Shown: positions 8,434 to 16,459 of the stretch, piece by piece | Layout: every line of letters begins with the position of its first letter | Numbering within the stretch: the first letter of the stretch is position 1 | Source of the DNA: Nocardioides marmorisolisilvae | GTDB taxonomy: Bacteria; Actinomycetota; Actinomycetes; Propionibacteriales; Nocardioidaceae | DNA: 64,000 bases | Assembly (NCBI RefSeq): GCF_031656915.1 | Contig: NZ_CP134227.1 | Coordinates: 2,046,001-2,110,000, forward strand | Direction of reading: 5' to 3' | The notes under the pieces: generated by a model | What the model saw: only the letters and a program-made list of their open reading frames with translations | What the model was told of the DNA's origin: nothing | Database searches by the model: none | Position numbers and translations under genes: made by a program

Positions 8434-9468
8434 ATGAGCAAGGCCGCCGCCGCACGTCGCCTCGCTGCTGCCGCCGTGTACGGCGGGGGCGGCCTGTCGG
8501 TGCTGGGCGCCTCGCTGTACGGCGTGCTGCGCGCCGAGGCCACCGTGGCGCGGCGAGTGATCGGCTACTTCGACGGGCGGGTGCCCGACTCCTCCGGCTG
8601 GTACGGCCGCGGCCGCCCGGGTCCGGCGATCAAGATCGCCTTCCTCGGCGACTCCTCCGCCGCCGGGTACGGCGTGCACAGCGTCGAGGAGACGCCCGGG
8701 GCGCTGATCGCCTCCGGCATTGCCTGGCACGCGGACCGCCGGGTGCACCTGCACGAGTTCTGCAAGGTGGGCGCCCAGTCCGCCGACCTGGCTGCTCAGG
8801 TCGAGGCAGCACTGGGCACCGAGCCGGACGTCGCGCTGATCCTGATCGGTGCCAACGACGTCACCCACCGGGTCCGGCCGTCGGTGTCGGTGCGGCACCT
8901 CGGCGAGGGGGTCCAGCGCCTGCACAGCGCCGGGGTCGCCGTGCTGGTCGGAACCTGTCCCGACCTGGGCACGGTCCGGCCGATCCCGCAGCCACTGCGC
9001 TCGGTCGCCCGAGCCTGGTCCCGCAGGCTCGCCGCGGCGCAGACCATCGCGGTCGTCGAGGCGGGGGGCCGCACGGTGTCGCTCGGATCCGTGCTGGGTC
9101 CCGAGTTCGCCGCCGCACCCGCGCTGCTGTTCGGGCCCGACCAGTTCCACCCGTCCGCGGCCGGCTATCGGTCGCTGGCCGCCGTACTGGTGCCATCGTT
9201 GCTGGCGCTGCTGGGTCTGGCACCCGACGACGAGGCCGAGCCCGTGGCCCTGCGCGGCGAGGGCGTGCTGCCGATCAGCTACGCGGCCGTCGAGGCGAGC
9301 AAGCACCCGGGCACCGAGCTGGGCGGCACCGAGGTCGCCGGCACCAGGCACGGCGCCGGTGGCCGATGGGTGATGCTGATGCGCCGCCGCCGGCCACGGC
9401 ACGTGGACAGCGAGACGCCCGAGGAGTCCGAGGACTCCCCGGGCGTGCCCGAAGGTTCTGCCGGCTGA
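8434..9468 (+). CDS. SGNH/GDSL-family hydrolase, exported or membrane anchored
   Basis: 344-residue esterase/lipase-fold protein. Catalytic blocks are clear: block I FLGDSSAAGYG near 70 (nucleophile Ser), block III LIGANDVTH near 145, and block V DQFHPSAAGY near 235 (Asp-His). A hydrophobic stretch at about 8-30 (AAAAVYGGGGLSVLGASLYG) looks like a signal anchor. The C-terminal ~80 residues are a charged extension ending in an acidic EESEDSPGVPEGSAG tail with no recognised domain. Substrate unknown; family members act on acylated lipids, sugars or cell-wall polymers. Confidence 0.87.
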   Translation: MSKAAAARRLAAAAVYGGGGLSVLGASLYGVLRAEATVARRVIGYFDGRVPDSSGWYGRGRPGPAIKIAFLGDSSAAGYGVHSVEETPGALIASGIAWHADRRVHLHEFCKVGAQSADLAAQVEAALGTEPDVALILIGANDVTHRVRPSVSVRHLGEGVQRLHSAGVAVLVGTCPDLGTVRPIPQPLRSVARAWSRRLAAAQTIAVVEAGGRTVSLGSVLGPEFAAAPALLFGPDQFHPSAAGYRSLAAVLVPSLLALLGLAPDDEAEPVALRGEGVLPISYAAVEASKHPGTELGGTEVAGTRHGAGGRWVMLMRRRRPRHVDSETPEESEDSPGVPEGSAG

Positions 9469-9483
9469 CCCGGCGACGGTGCG

Positions 9484-10359
9484 CTAGTTGCCGCGCAGCG
9501 CGGCCAGGATGCGCAGCATCTCGATGTAGATCCAGACGATGGTCACGGTCAGGCCGAAGGCCGCGCGCCACGACTCTCGTTCGGGAAGGCCCGCGGCGAT
9601 GCCCTTCTCGACGTAGTCGAAGTCCAGGATCAGCATCAGCACACCCAGGCCGAGACCGATGATGCTGGCCACGAAGCCCAGTCCGTGCAGACCGTTGAAC
9701 CCGAAGCTGGCGTGGAAGAAGCCGAGCACGAAGTCGAGCACCACGACAGCGACGAAGCCGAACATCGCCGCGGTGACCCACTTGCGGAACTTGTCGCTGA
9801 CCCGGATGTTGAAGAACTTGTACGCCGCCAGCGTGCCGCCGACCGCCGCCACGGTGCCGAGCACCGCCCCGACGACGACGCCGGGCCACATCGCCTCGAA
9901 CACCTTGCTCATCGCGCCGATGAACACGCCCTCGCAGACGGCGTAGGCGAGCACCAGTGCCGGGCTGACCAGGCGCTTGAAGGAGTTCGCCATCGCCAGG
10001 CCGAAGCCGACGATGGCGCCGCCCATGGCGAGCATGTTCACGGTCTGCTGCGCGTGGGCGTCGGTGGCCACGTTGCCGGTCAGCAGCCAGGTGGCGGCGG
10101 CGGCCAGGACGACGACCAGCATGGTGAGGCCGGTCTTCTGGACCACCGAGTCGATGGTCATCGGGCCGGTGGACGCCGGCGCGTGGGTGGGCGGCGCCGC
10201 GTGCCCGGCGCCGGTCGGAGCTCCGCCGCCGACACTCCAGGTCGAGGGGTCACCGTAGCCGGCGTAGGTCTGCCCGTTGCCGGCGTAGGTCGGGTTGCCG
10301 TTGGCGTTGCGGCCGTTGAAGCCCGCTGCTCGCGCGAAGACGGGGTTGCGACTCTGCAT
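9484..10359 (-). CDS. Bax inhibitor-1/YccA family membrane protein
   Basis: 291 residues with a Gly/Asn/Ala-rich cytosolic N-terminus (about 1-70) and seven predicted transmembrane helices, as in BI-1/TMBIM family proteins. Typical features include VYEGVFIGAMSK-like text (here YAVCEGVFIGAMSK) and the acidic-containing last helix LDFDYVEKGI. Family members are proposed pH-sensitive calcium leak channels; the bacterial role is unsettled. The ATG at 10359 has a strong AGAGGAGGAGACC ribosome site, so the longer in-frame extension is not needed. Confidence 0.9.
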   Translation of the reverse strand: MQSRNPVFARAAGFNGRNANGNPTYAGNGQTYAGYGDPSTWSVGGGAPTGAGHAAPPTHAPASTGPMTIDSVVQKTGLTMLVVVLAAAATWLLTGNVATDAHAQQTVNMLAMGGAIVGFGLAMANSFKRLVSPALVLAYAVCEGVFIGAMSKVFEAMWPGVVVGAVLGTVAAVGGTLAAYKFFNIRVSDKFRKWVTAAMFGFVAVVVLDFVLGFFHASFGFNGLHGLGFVASIIGLGLGVLMLILDFDYVEKGIAAGLPERESWRAAFGLTVTIVWIYIEMLRILAALRGN

Positions 10360-10433
10360 GGTCTCCTCCTCTGGAGGCCGGAACGATCCGCCCACGGTGG
10401 CGGTCGCCTGACCACCCCGACTCTATCGGGGCG

Positions 10434-10661
10434 TCATCTGTGCAACGAATCCGTGGCCACGCTCGTTCCCGACGGGTACGGCTGGCTGTGCGTGGGGTGC
10501 TGGGGCGGCGCAGGAGCGGGGTTCGTGCCGGCGCCGGCCTCGGCACGCGCGAGCTGCGCGCCCACGACCAGCACACCGACCACGGCCAGCACCCGGATCC
10601 TCACGAGAACGGGAACGAGTTCTCCCCCAGATTGGTTACTGGCTTCCGACAATTCCGTCAC
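10434..10661 (-). CDS. Possible small secreted Pro-rich protein
   Basis: A 75-codon frame between the Bax-inhibitor gene and a divergent hypothetical gene. It contains a basic-hydrophobic signal-like segment (RIRVLAVVGVLVVGAQLARA) followed by a short Pro/Ser/Thr-rich tail. The annotated GTG has only an AAAG directly abutting it. A downstream GTG (about 10589) would start exactly at the signal peptide but has a GGGGGAG 17 nt away, which is too far. No family recognised. If it is not real, 10360-10711 is a non-coding stretch whose only feature is a local AT-richer patch at 10610-10670. Confidence 0.35.
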   Translation of the reverse strand: MTELSEASNQSGGELVPVLVRIRVLAVVGVLVVGAQLARAEAGAGTNPAPAPPQHPTHSQPYPSGTSVATDSLHR

Positions 10662-10711
10662 CTTTCGGCCCGACGCACGCTGCCGCGCGCCGTACGTGCA
10701 TGATCTGTCGA

Positions 10712-11344
10712 GTGAGTGGACCCGCAGCCGACGAGCACCCCACGGACGCCGTGCTCCCCGTGGAGGCCTTCGGGGAGGAGTTCCTCCGTCGGGTGCTGCA
10801 CCTCGAGCGGGTGCTGGAGTCGATCGACCGGATCCTGGGCACCGAGTTCGCGCTCGGCCCGATAGGCGCGGGTCCGGGTCGCAAGGTCGCCCAGATCACC
10901 GCGACCGGTTCCTTCCTGCCCTGCACCGGCGAGCCCCTCGACGGCCCGGAGGTGGGCTATCGCGTGCTGGTACCGGTCGAGGTCGACTTCGACCTCGACC
11001 TGCGGGTGGACTCCCACCGCTTCCACGCCGAGGTCGTCGTGCCGCTGCGGGTGGTGATGCGGACCGTCGAGCCGCTGACGATCCTGTGGGACATCGACCC
11101 TCCGACGGCAGAGGACCTCGAGATCACCATCCGTGGCGAGACCCGGCGCTCGACGGTGCTGCAGAAGGTGTCCGGGATGGACTCGGAGCTGCGCCGGTTC
11201 CTGCTCCGGTTCGTCCAGCGCGAGCTCGAGAAGCCCCATGTCCGTCGGGCTCAGCGCATCGACGTGGCGTCGGTGATCGACGGCGCGTGGCCGCAGATCG
11301 CCGCCCAGTTCCTGCCCAACGGTCCCGAGGACCGCGCAGGCTGA
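10712..11344 (+). CDS. Conserved hypothetical protein, about 210 residues
   Basis: I do not recognise the family. Soluble, acidic, with no signal peptide. It reads as alternating beta strands (GYRVLVPVEVDFDLDLRV, HAEVVVPLRVVMRTVEPL) followed by a helical C-terminus (LRRFLLRFVQRELEKP), which could fit a beta-barrel or helix-grip lipid-binding fold. I choose GTG 10712 over ATG 10700 because a CATGAT -10-like box ends 7 nt before that GTG, the spacing seen at other leaderless genes here. It converges on lepB with 5 bp between stops. Confidence 0.65.
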   Translation: MSGPAADEHPTDAVLPVEAFGEEFLRRVLHLERVLESIDRILGTEFALGPIGAGPGRKVAQITATGSFLPCTGEPLDGPEVGYRVLVPVEVDFDLDLRVDSHRFHAEVVVPLRVVMRTVEPLTILWDIDPPTAEDLEITIRGETRRSTVLQKVSGMDSELRRFLLRFVQRELEKPHVRRAQRIDVASVIDGAWPQIAAQFLPNGPEDRAG

Positions 11345-11349
11345 TCGGC

Positions 11350-12072
11350 TTATCCCTGGTGGGCGGAGAGGTTCGTGAAGTCCGCGGGACGATGGATGAG
11401 CTCGGCACGACTCGGAGGCCACACGAGCGCGAAGACCTTGCCGACGACGAGGTCGTCGGGCACGAACCCGCCGCCGGGATCGCCCATGTGCGCCCGTGAG
11501 TCGGCCGAGTCACCACGGTTGTCGCCCATCACCCACAGGTCGCCCTGCGGGACCCGGATGTGGAAGGCGCCGTACAGCGCGCAGGGGCGCGTCCCCTTCG
11601 GGAGATAGGAGCGCTCGTGCAGCGGGTGGCCATTGACCTCCAGGGGGCCGGCCGCACCCGGGCAGTCGACCCGGTCCCCACCGATGCCGATCACCCGCTT
11701 CACCAGGTGGCCGCCGGCGGGATAGAGACCGATCGCGGACAACGCCTCGGTCAGACTGTTCGACGGCGTGCCGTCCTCCTCGGCCGGCAGCCACCCACCC
11801 GGGTCCTTGAAGACCACGATGTCGCCACGCTGAGGCGTTCCGCTCCCCCAGTACGACGGCTTCTCCACCAGGATCCGGTCGTTCTTGATGAACTGCGGCT
11901 CCATCGACGGCGACGGGATGTAGAACGCCTGGACGAAGAACGACTTGATCACGACCGCGAGCACCAGCGCGATCACCAGCAGCAGGATGGTCTCCATCCA
12001 CAACGGAAGCGGCTTCTTCTGCTTCTTCTCCCTGGCCGGCTTGCTGGGGAAGGGCGCGTCGGCATGGGTCAC
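11350..12072 (-). CDS. lepB: Signal peptidase I
   Basis: Membrane serine protease that removes Sec/Tat signal peptides. 240 residues: basic N-terminus (KPAREKKQKK), one transmembrane helix at about 27-47, catalytic Ser in PSPSMEPQ near 56, catalytic Lys in HLVKRVIGIGGD near 123, and the box E motif GDNRGDSADSR near 188. All catalytic elements are intact. GTG start with a TAGCCT box 6 nt upstream indicates a leaderless transcript. Confidence 0.95.
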   Translation of the reverse strand: MTHADAPFPSKPAREKKQKKPLPLWMETILLLVIALVLAVVIKSFFVQAFYIPSPSMEPQFIKNDRILVEKPSYWGSGTPQRGDIVVFKDPGGWLPAEEDGTPSNSLTEALSAIGLYPAGGHLVKRVIGIGGDRVDCPGAAGPLEVNGHPLHERSYLPKGTRPCALYGAFHIRVPQGDLWVMGDNRGDSADSRAHMGDPGGGFVPDDLVVGKVFALVWPPSRAELIHRPADFTNLSAHQG

Positions 12073-12078
12073 GCAGTG

Positions 12079-12084
12079 AGGCTA
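12079..12084 (-). promoter_or_regulatory. Leaderless -10 box (TAGCCT) for lepB
   Basis: Minus-strand TAGCCT followed by 6 nt and the GTG start of lepB. Confidence 0.6.
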
Positions 12085-12136
12085 GCCCGCGCCGCCACGA
12101 AGCCGGCGACGGCCCACGGTCATGGGCGTCGGGAGG

Positions 12137-12210
12137 TGCCCCGGGTGGGGGTCGAACCCACACTGAGTCGCTTTTAAGGCGACCTCCTCTGCCGATTGGG
12201 ATACCGGGGC
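12137..12210 (-). tRNA. tRNA with anticodon UAA (leucine codon UUA), short variable loop
   Basis: A complete cloverleaf of 74 nt without encoded CCA. Acceptor GCCCCGG/CCGGGGC (7 bp, perfect), T stem GTGGG/CCCAC with loop TTCGACC, anticodon stem GTCGC/GCGAC with loop CTTAAAA giving anticodon UAA at 12174-12176, and discriminator A73. The D stem is only 3 bp (TCC/GGA) and one extra nucleotide separates it from the anticodon stem. The variable region is just 5 nt (TCAGT). Canonical tRNA-Leu is class II with a long variable arm, so either this is an atypical leucine tRNA or its charging identity differs from its anticodon. Confidence 0.85.
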
Positions 12211-12248
12211 GCTGGGCACAGTCTTGCCGATCGGGGCGCGGCCCTGGG

Positions 12249-12635
12249 TCACAGGTAGGTCTTGCGCGGAAAGTCCGCGTGCGCGCCGGCCAACCGGTCC
12301 AGGAACAGCAACCCGTCGCAGTGGTCGATCTCGTGCTGTCGTGCACGCGCCTCGAGGGCCTCCGCCTCGAGGGTGACGGTCTCGACTCCTCCGGGCAGCT
12401 GTCCACGGACGACGAGCCTGCTGGAGCGCCTCACGTCGCCGGTGAGGTCGGGCACGCTCATGCATCCCTCGCGGGCCTTCTCGTTCCGGGTGCCGCGGAC
12501 GATCTCGGCGTTGCCGAGCACGAAGGCGCCGTGGTGGTCGCGGGCTCTCGGGTGCTGCGAGACGTCGACGCAGAAGATCCGCTGTGACGTCGCCACCAGG
12601 TCGTGCCCGAAGACGGTGATGGCGAGCTGGCTCAT
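12249..12635 (-). CDS. Peptide deformylase-like protein with degenerate first motif
   Basis: 128 residues, short for the family (usually 150-200). Motif 2 EGCMS near 57 (metal Cys) and motif 3 QHEIDH near 104 (HExxH, metal His pair and Glu) are intact, as expected for Fe/Zn-dependent removal of N-formyl groups from nascent proteins. Motif 1, normally GxGLAAxQ, is replaced by GHDLVATSQ, and the segment that normally links it to RIFxVD is missing. The helical N-terminus is also lacking. The start codon overlaps the stop of the uracil-DNA glycosylase gene (ATGA), so translation is coupled. It is probably a diverged paralogue with altered or reduced activity; a full-length def should exist elsewhere. 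Confidence 0.75.
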   Translation of the reverse strand: MSQLAITVFGHDLVATSQRIFCVDVSQHPRARDHHGAFVLGNAEIVRGTRNEKAREGCMSVPDLTGDVRRSSRLVVRGQLPGGVETVTLEAEALEARARQHEIDHCDGLLFLDRLAGAHADFPRKTYL

Positions 12636-13483
12636 CCGGTCGATCCCCCCAGCTCTGCGGCGCGGCCGAGCACGGCGTCGATCATCTCCTCGGTCAGCCG
12701 GCCGGTGAAGGTGTTCTGCTGGGAGGGGTGGTAGCAGCCGAGCAGGGTGAGCGTCTGCGAGCCTCGCGACAGCGACACCTCGACGCCGTGCCCGAAGCGC
12801 GGCTTGGGCCGGGGAATCTCGAACCCGACCGCACGCAACGCCCGTAGCGCGGCGTCCCAACCGAACCCCCCGAGGCACACCACGGCGCGCACCGAGTCGA
12901 CGACCAGCTCCACCTCCCGGTTCGCCCACGGCGCACAGGTGTCGCGCTCGGCCGTGGTCGGACGGTTGTCGGGCGGGGCGCACCGCACCGCAGCCAGCAT
13001 CCGGGCACCCAGCAGCCGCTGACCGTCGCCGGCGTGGGTGGACGTGGGTCCGCTGGCCAGGCCGATCCGGTGCAGCGAGGCGAACAGCCAGTCGCCGGAG
13101 CGGTCGCCGGTGAAGATCCGGCCGGTCCGGTTCCCGCCGTTGGCCGCGGGAGCCAGCCCCATCACGAGTACGCCGGGCCGCGGGGCGCCCCAGCCCGCGA
13201 TCGGACGGCCCCAGTAGGGCTCGCCGGCGTACGACGCCCGCTTGGTGCGTGCGACGTCCTCGCGCCACCGCACCAGCCGGGGACAGGCCGCGCAGACCGA
13301 GACCCGGGCGTCGAGCGCGTCGAGGTCGTCGATGCGGGCCAGCCGGGCCACGTCGGCCGCGGACCGTGCCACCGGCGTGGTCGCGTCGGCCGGGTCGTCC
13401 GGCCACCCGGTCCCGGGCGGCACCGGGCTGGTGAACTGCTGTCCCGTCAGCGGGTGCGGCAGCGGCGCGGCGGGCTCGTCCAC
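12632..13483 (-). CDS. Uracil-DNA glycosylase, family 5 (UDGb)
   Basis: Base-excision repair enzyme of 283 residues. Hallmarks: four-cysteine Fe-S type positions beginning CAACPRL near 60, motif A GLAPAANGGNRTGRIFTGD near 110, and motif B CYHPSQQNTFTGRL near 250, all typical of UDG family 5, which removes uracil and some deaminated purines. GTG at 13483 is chosen because GGAGGGGG lies 9 nt upstream; a long in-frame upstream extension would overlap the DHPS-like gene. It is followed by the coupled deformylase-like gene. Confidence 0.88.
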   Translation of the reverse strand: MDEPAAPLPHPLTGQQFTSPVPPGTGWPDDPADATTPVARSAADVARLARIDDLDALDARVSVCAACPRLVRWREDVARTKRASYAGEPYWGRPIAGWGAPRPGVLVMGLAPAANGGNRTGRIFTGDRSGDWLFASLHRIGLASGPTSTHAGDGQRLLGARMLAAVRCAPPDNRPTTAERDTCAPWANREVELVVDSVRAVVCLGGFGWDAALRALRAVGFEIPRPKPRFGHGVEVSLSRGSQTLTLLGCYHPSQQNTFTGRLTEEMIDAVLGRAAELGGSTG

Positions 13484-13503
13484 GGACCGTCCACCCCCTC
13501 CGG

Positions 13504-14412
13504 TCACCGAGCGGTCGGCACGACGTCGAGGCGGGTCAGGGCGTCGATGACCGCGCGGACACGAGGGACCTCGTGGGTACGCAGGACGCCGGTGCCGCCG
13601 AGCGCGGCGAGCACCGCGAAGAACGACTCGGCCGTGCGGAACTCGTCCTCGAAGAGCATGAAGGCGTGCGGCAGGGCGTGGCAGACCGGCAGGCCGAGCC
13701 GGCGCAGCCGGAACGTGGAGAGGATGACCGAGGTCTGGTAGCGCAACCGCACCATCGGCTCGGTCAGGTTTCCGTAGTAGAACCCGAGCCCCGGGTCGAC
13801 GGCCAGATGCTCGACCCCGCGGCGCCGGGCGAGCTCGATCCGAGGCCCGAAGTGGTCGAGCATGCTCGGGAACGGATCGGAGGCGACGGGGGCGTCGACG
13901 ACCTCGCGGACGTTGGCGCCGGTGACCTGGCACAGGACCAGGCTCGCGCCGTGCCGGGCGACCGTCTCGAAGACCGCCTCGTCGTCGGCGGAGCCGGTCA
14001 GGTTCACCACCCGGGCACCGGCCTTCAGTCCGGCCTCGACCACGTCGACGTCGTACGCCTCGACCGAGACGACGATCCCCTCCGCGGCCAGCGCCTCGAT
14101 GACGGGGACCAGCGCTGCGGCCTGGTGCGAGGGCTCGACCCGTGCCGCGCGCAGGGTGCTGGACTCCGCGCCGATGTCGACCAGGTGGGCGCCCTGCGCG
14201 ATCTGGACCCGGGCCTTGCGGATGGCCGACTCCGTGGAGAGCGCCACACTCTCGCGGTAGGTCGAGTCCGGTGAGAGGTTCACCGTGCCCATCAGCACGG
14301 GTTCGGCGTCGGTGTCGACGAGTCGATCGCCGACCCGGAACGGGGCGACCGGCAGGTCGAGGTCGGGCCCATGCTCTTGTGCGAGTCGGGCCAGTGCCCG
14401 CAACGAGATCAC
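13504..14412 (-). CDS. Dihydropteroate synthase-like pterin-binding protein
   Basis: 302 residues with a TIM-barrel pterin-binding fold. Seen: MGTVNLSPDSTYRES near 42 (compare MGIxNxTPDSF of FolP) and DIGAESS near 80 (compare DIGGEST). The C-terminal half diverges from FolP: the pterin-site Lys and the SxKxF-type region are not obvious, and there are no folate genes (folB, folK, folE) nearby. It is probably a DHPS-family paralogue rather than the folate enzyme. GTG start with a TAGAGT box 6 nt upstream. Confidence 0.75.
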   Translation of the reverse strand: MISLRALARLAQEHGPDLDLPVAPFRVGDRLVDTDAEPVLMGTVNLSPDSTYRESVALSTESAIRKARVQIAQGAHLVDIGAESSTLRAARVEPSHQAAALVPVIEALAAEGIVVSVEAYDVDVVEAGLKAGARVVNLTGSADDEAVFETVARHGASLVLCQVTGANVREVVDAPVASDPFPSMLDHFGPRIELARRRGVEHLAVDPGLGFYYGNLTEPMVRLRYQTSVILSTFRLRRLGLPVCHALPHAFMLFEDEFRTAESFFAVLAALGGTGVLRTHEVPRVRAVIDALTRLDVVPTAR

Positions 14413-14418
14413 AAGGGG

Positions 14419-14424
14419 ACTCTA
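14419..14424 (-). promoter_or_regulatory. Leaderless -10 box (TAGAGT) for the DHPS-like gene
   Basis: Minus-strand TAGAGT, 6 nt, then the GTG at 14412. It lies immediately before the stop of the upstream BrkB gene. Confidence 0.55.
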
Positions 14425-15522
14425 GAAGGGCCGGTCCGTGGGGTCGCCGGCACCCACGCGGGCCTCGCGGATCGCCCGTCCGCGGGCGGCGTCCTTCTCG
14501 CGCCGAGCAGCCGCCCGGACGATGCCACGCTCACTGCGCATCGGCAGCTGCAACTGCTCCTCGGCCGCCAGCCCGCGGTGCAGCTCGCGCGCACGCTCGA
14601 GCTCGGTGTCCAGCTCGGCGCCGAACAGCAGCGCCAGGTTGGTCAGCCACAGCCAGAGCAGCGCGATCACCACACCCGCCACGGAGCCGTAGGTCTTGTC
14701 GTAGGAGGAGAAGTTCGCGACGTAGAACGCGAAGCCCACCGACGCCGCGATCCAGACGAGGATCGCGACGAAGGCCCCGACCGAGAGCACGCGGAGCTTC
14801 GGCGTTCTCACGTTCGGGGTGAAGTGGTAGAGGATCGCCACGACGGCGACGACCACCAACGCCAGCACCGGCCACTTGGCGTAGCTCCAAGCGGTCACCG
14901 CCTGGTCGCCGAGCCCGATCTGGTCGCCGATCGCGGTGGCCAGCCGGCCGGAGACCACCAGGATCACCAGTGCCACGGCACAGAGCACGACGGAGGCCAG
15001 CGTGACCAGCAGGTTCATCGGGCGCAGCCGCCAGAAGGGTCGGCCCTCCTCCACCTCGTAGATCCGGTTCATCGCGCGACCGAAGGCACCGACGTACGCC
15101 GAGGCGGACCACAGCGCACCCACCAGCCCGACCACCAGCGTCCAGCCGGCGGCCTCGGAGTTGGCGAGCCGCTCCAATGGCCCCTGGATGTTCTGCAGCG
15201 TCGAGGCGGACACCAGCGGCGAGATCACCTTGAGGACCACGTTCAGCGACTTGTCGCCCTGCCCGAAGACACCCAGGAGTGAGAGCAGCGCGAGGGTCGC
15301 CGGGAAGATCGCCAGCACCGAGAAGTAGGTGAGCGCCGCGGCGAGGTCGGTGCACCGGTCGTCGGCGAACTCGCGGACGGTCTTGCGCAGCACGTACCAG
15401 ACCGAGCGCCGGTCGAAGCTCTCGTCCTGGCCGAAGTCGGTCTCCTGGCCCTCCACCGCATCGTCGTCCTGGGACTGCATCGTGGCGCTCTCCGATGGGG
15501 TCGTGTCGGTCGTGGTCGTCAT
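14422..15522 (-). CDS. YihY/BrkB-family integral membrane protein, copy 1
   Basis: 366 residues. An acidic N-terminal tail of about 35 residues is followed by six predicted transmembrane helices. Family landmarks: DLAAALTYFSVLAIFPA near 62, WSASAYVGAFGRAMNRIYE near 145, GRPFWRLRP near 165 and NFSSYDKTYGSVAG near 275. A basic, Arg-rich tail follows. The function of the family is unsettled (it was once misnamed RNase BN). A clear paralogue lies at 62311. The start ATG has CACGGAGGTACATCGCA upstream, a good ribosome site. Confidence 0.9.
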   Translation of the reverse strand: MTTTTDTTPSESATMQSQDDDAVEGQETDFGQDESFDRRSVWYVLRKTVREFADDRCTDLAAALTYFSVLAIFPATLALLSLLGVFGQGDKSLNVVLKVISPLVSASTLQNIQGPLERLANSEAAGWTLVVGLVGALWSASAYVGAFGRAMNRIYEVEEGRPFWRLRPMNLLVTLASVVLCAVALVILVVSGRLATAIGDQIGLGDQAVTAWSYAKWPVLALVVVAVVAILYHFTPNVRTPKLRVLSVGAFVAILVWIAASVGFAFYVANFSSYDKTYGSVAGVVIALLWLWLTNLALLFGAELDTELERARELHRGLAAEEQLQLPMRSERGIVRAAARREKDAARGRAIREARVGAGDPTDRPF

Positions 15523-15544
15523 TGCGATGTACCTCCGTGGTGCG

Positions 15545-16459
15545 TCATGACATCGACCATGCGATGCCGTCGAGGATGTCCTGCTCGGAGACGAGGATCG
15601 AGTAGACCGACGTACGCCGCAGCAGCCTGGCGAGGATCAGCCCGCCGCCGCCGATCACGTCGGCACGGCCCGGGTGCATGTAGCCCTGGGCCCGGCGCTC
15701 CTGCTGGCCCATCGCGAGCAGCAGCGTCACGGTGCCCTGCACGGACGCCACGTCGATCACGGAGTGGTGGATCAGGTCCCGCTCGTAGCTGCGCAGCCGC
15801 AGTGCCCCGGCGGCCACCGTGGTGACCGTGCCGGCCACCCCGATCACCGACCCGGCCGAGGCCAGGTCGATCTCGACGGTGTCCAGCACTGCGTCGATGT
15901 CCGCGATCGCCGCCGCGACCTGCTCGCGGGTGGGCGGCGAGGAGTGCAGGTGCCGCTCGGTGATCCGGACCGAGCCGATGTCCAGGGACGCCGCCTGCTG
16001 GACGGCCTGCTCGCCGAGGATCAGCTCGGTCGACCCACCACCGATGTCGACGACGAGGTACGGCGACTTCAGCGAGCCGGGCATCGACCGGACCGCGCCG
16101 GTGAAGGACAGCCGGGCCTCCTCCTCGCCGGTGAGCACCTCGGGAGCGACCCCCACCCGGGAGCGCACGCCCGCCATGAAGCTCTCGGCGTTCTCCGCGT
16201 CACGAGCCGCCGACGTGGCACAGAAGCGCACCCGTTCGACGTCGTGCTTGCGAGCGATCGCGACGAAGTCGTCGACGGCCGCCAGGACCCGCCCCATCGC
16301 CACGTCGGAGATCCGTCCGGTGCGGTCGACACCCTCCCCGAGCCGGACGATCCGCATCTCGCGGGCGAGCTCCCGAGCCCGACCGGCCGCGGGATCCAGG
16401 TCCGCGACCAGCAGCCGCAGGGAGTTGGTGCCGCAGTCGAACGCGGCCACCCGAGTCAT
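15545..16459 (-). CDS. ppx: Ppx/GppA-family exopolyphosphatase
   Basis: 304 residues of the actin-like ASKHA phosphatase fold. Phosphate loop 1 is AAFDCGTNSLRLLVADLD at the N-terminus, and loop 2 is VVDIGGGSTELILG near 135, with Glu in TGEEEARLSF near 115 as the expected catalytic base. It hydrolyses polyphosphate and/or pppGpp; the short single-domain form matches actinobacterial Ppx1. ATG at 16459 overlaps the DUF501 stop (ATGA), so it is translationally coupled within the eno-ftsB-DUF501-ppx run. Confidence 0.9.
   Translation of the reverse strand: MTRVAAFDCGTNSLRLLVADLDPAAGRARELAREMRIVRLGEGVDRTGRISDVAMGRVLAAVDDFVAIARKHDVERVRFCATSAARDAENAESFMAGVRSRVGVAPEVLTGEEEARLSFTGAVRSMPGSLKSPYLVVDIGGGSTELILGEQAVQQAASLDIGSVRITERHLHSSPPTREQVAAAIADIDAVLDTVEIDLASAGSVIGVAGTVTTVAAGALRLRSYERDLIHHSVIDVASVQGTVTLLLAMGQQERRAQGYMHPGRADVIGGGGLILARLLRRTSVYSILVSEQDILDGIAWSMS

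Noticed and set aside
12137-12210. Integrative element attachment site in the tRNA
   Set aside because: No integrase, no repeated tRNA 3' end and no foreign block is seen on either side.
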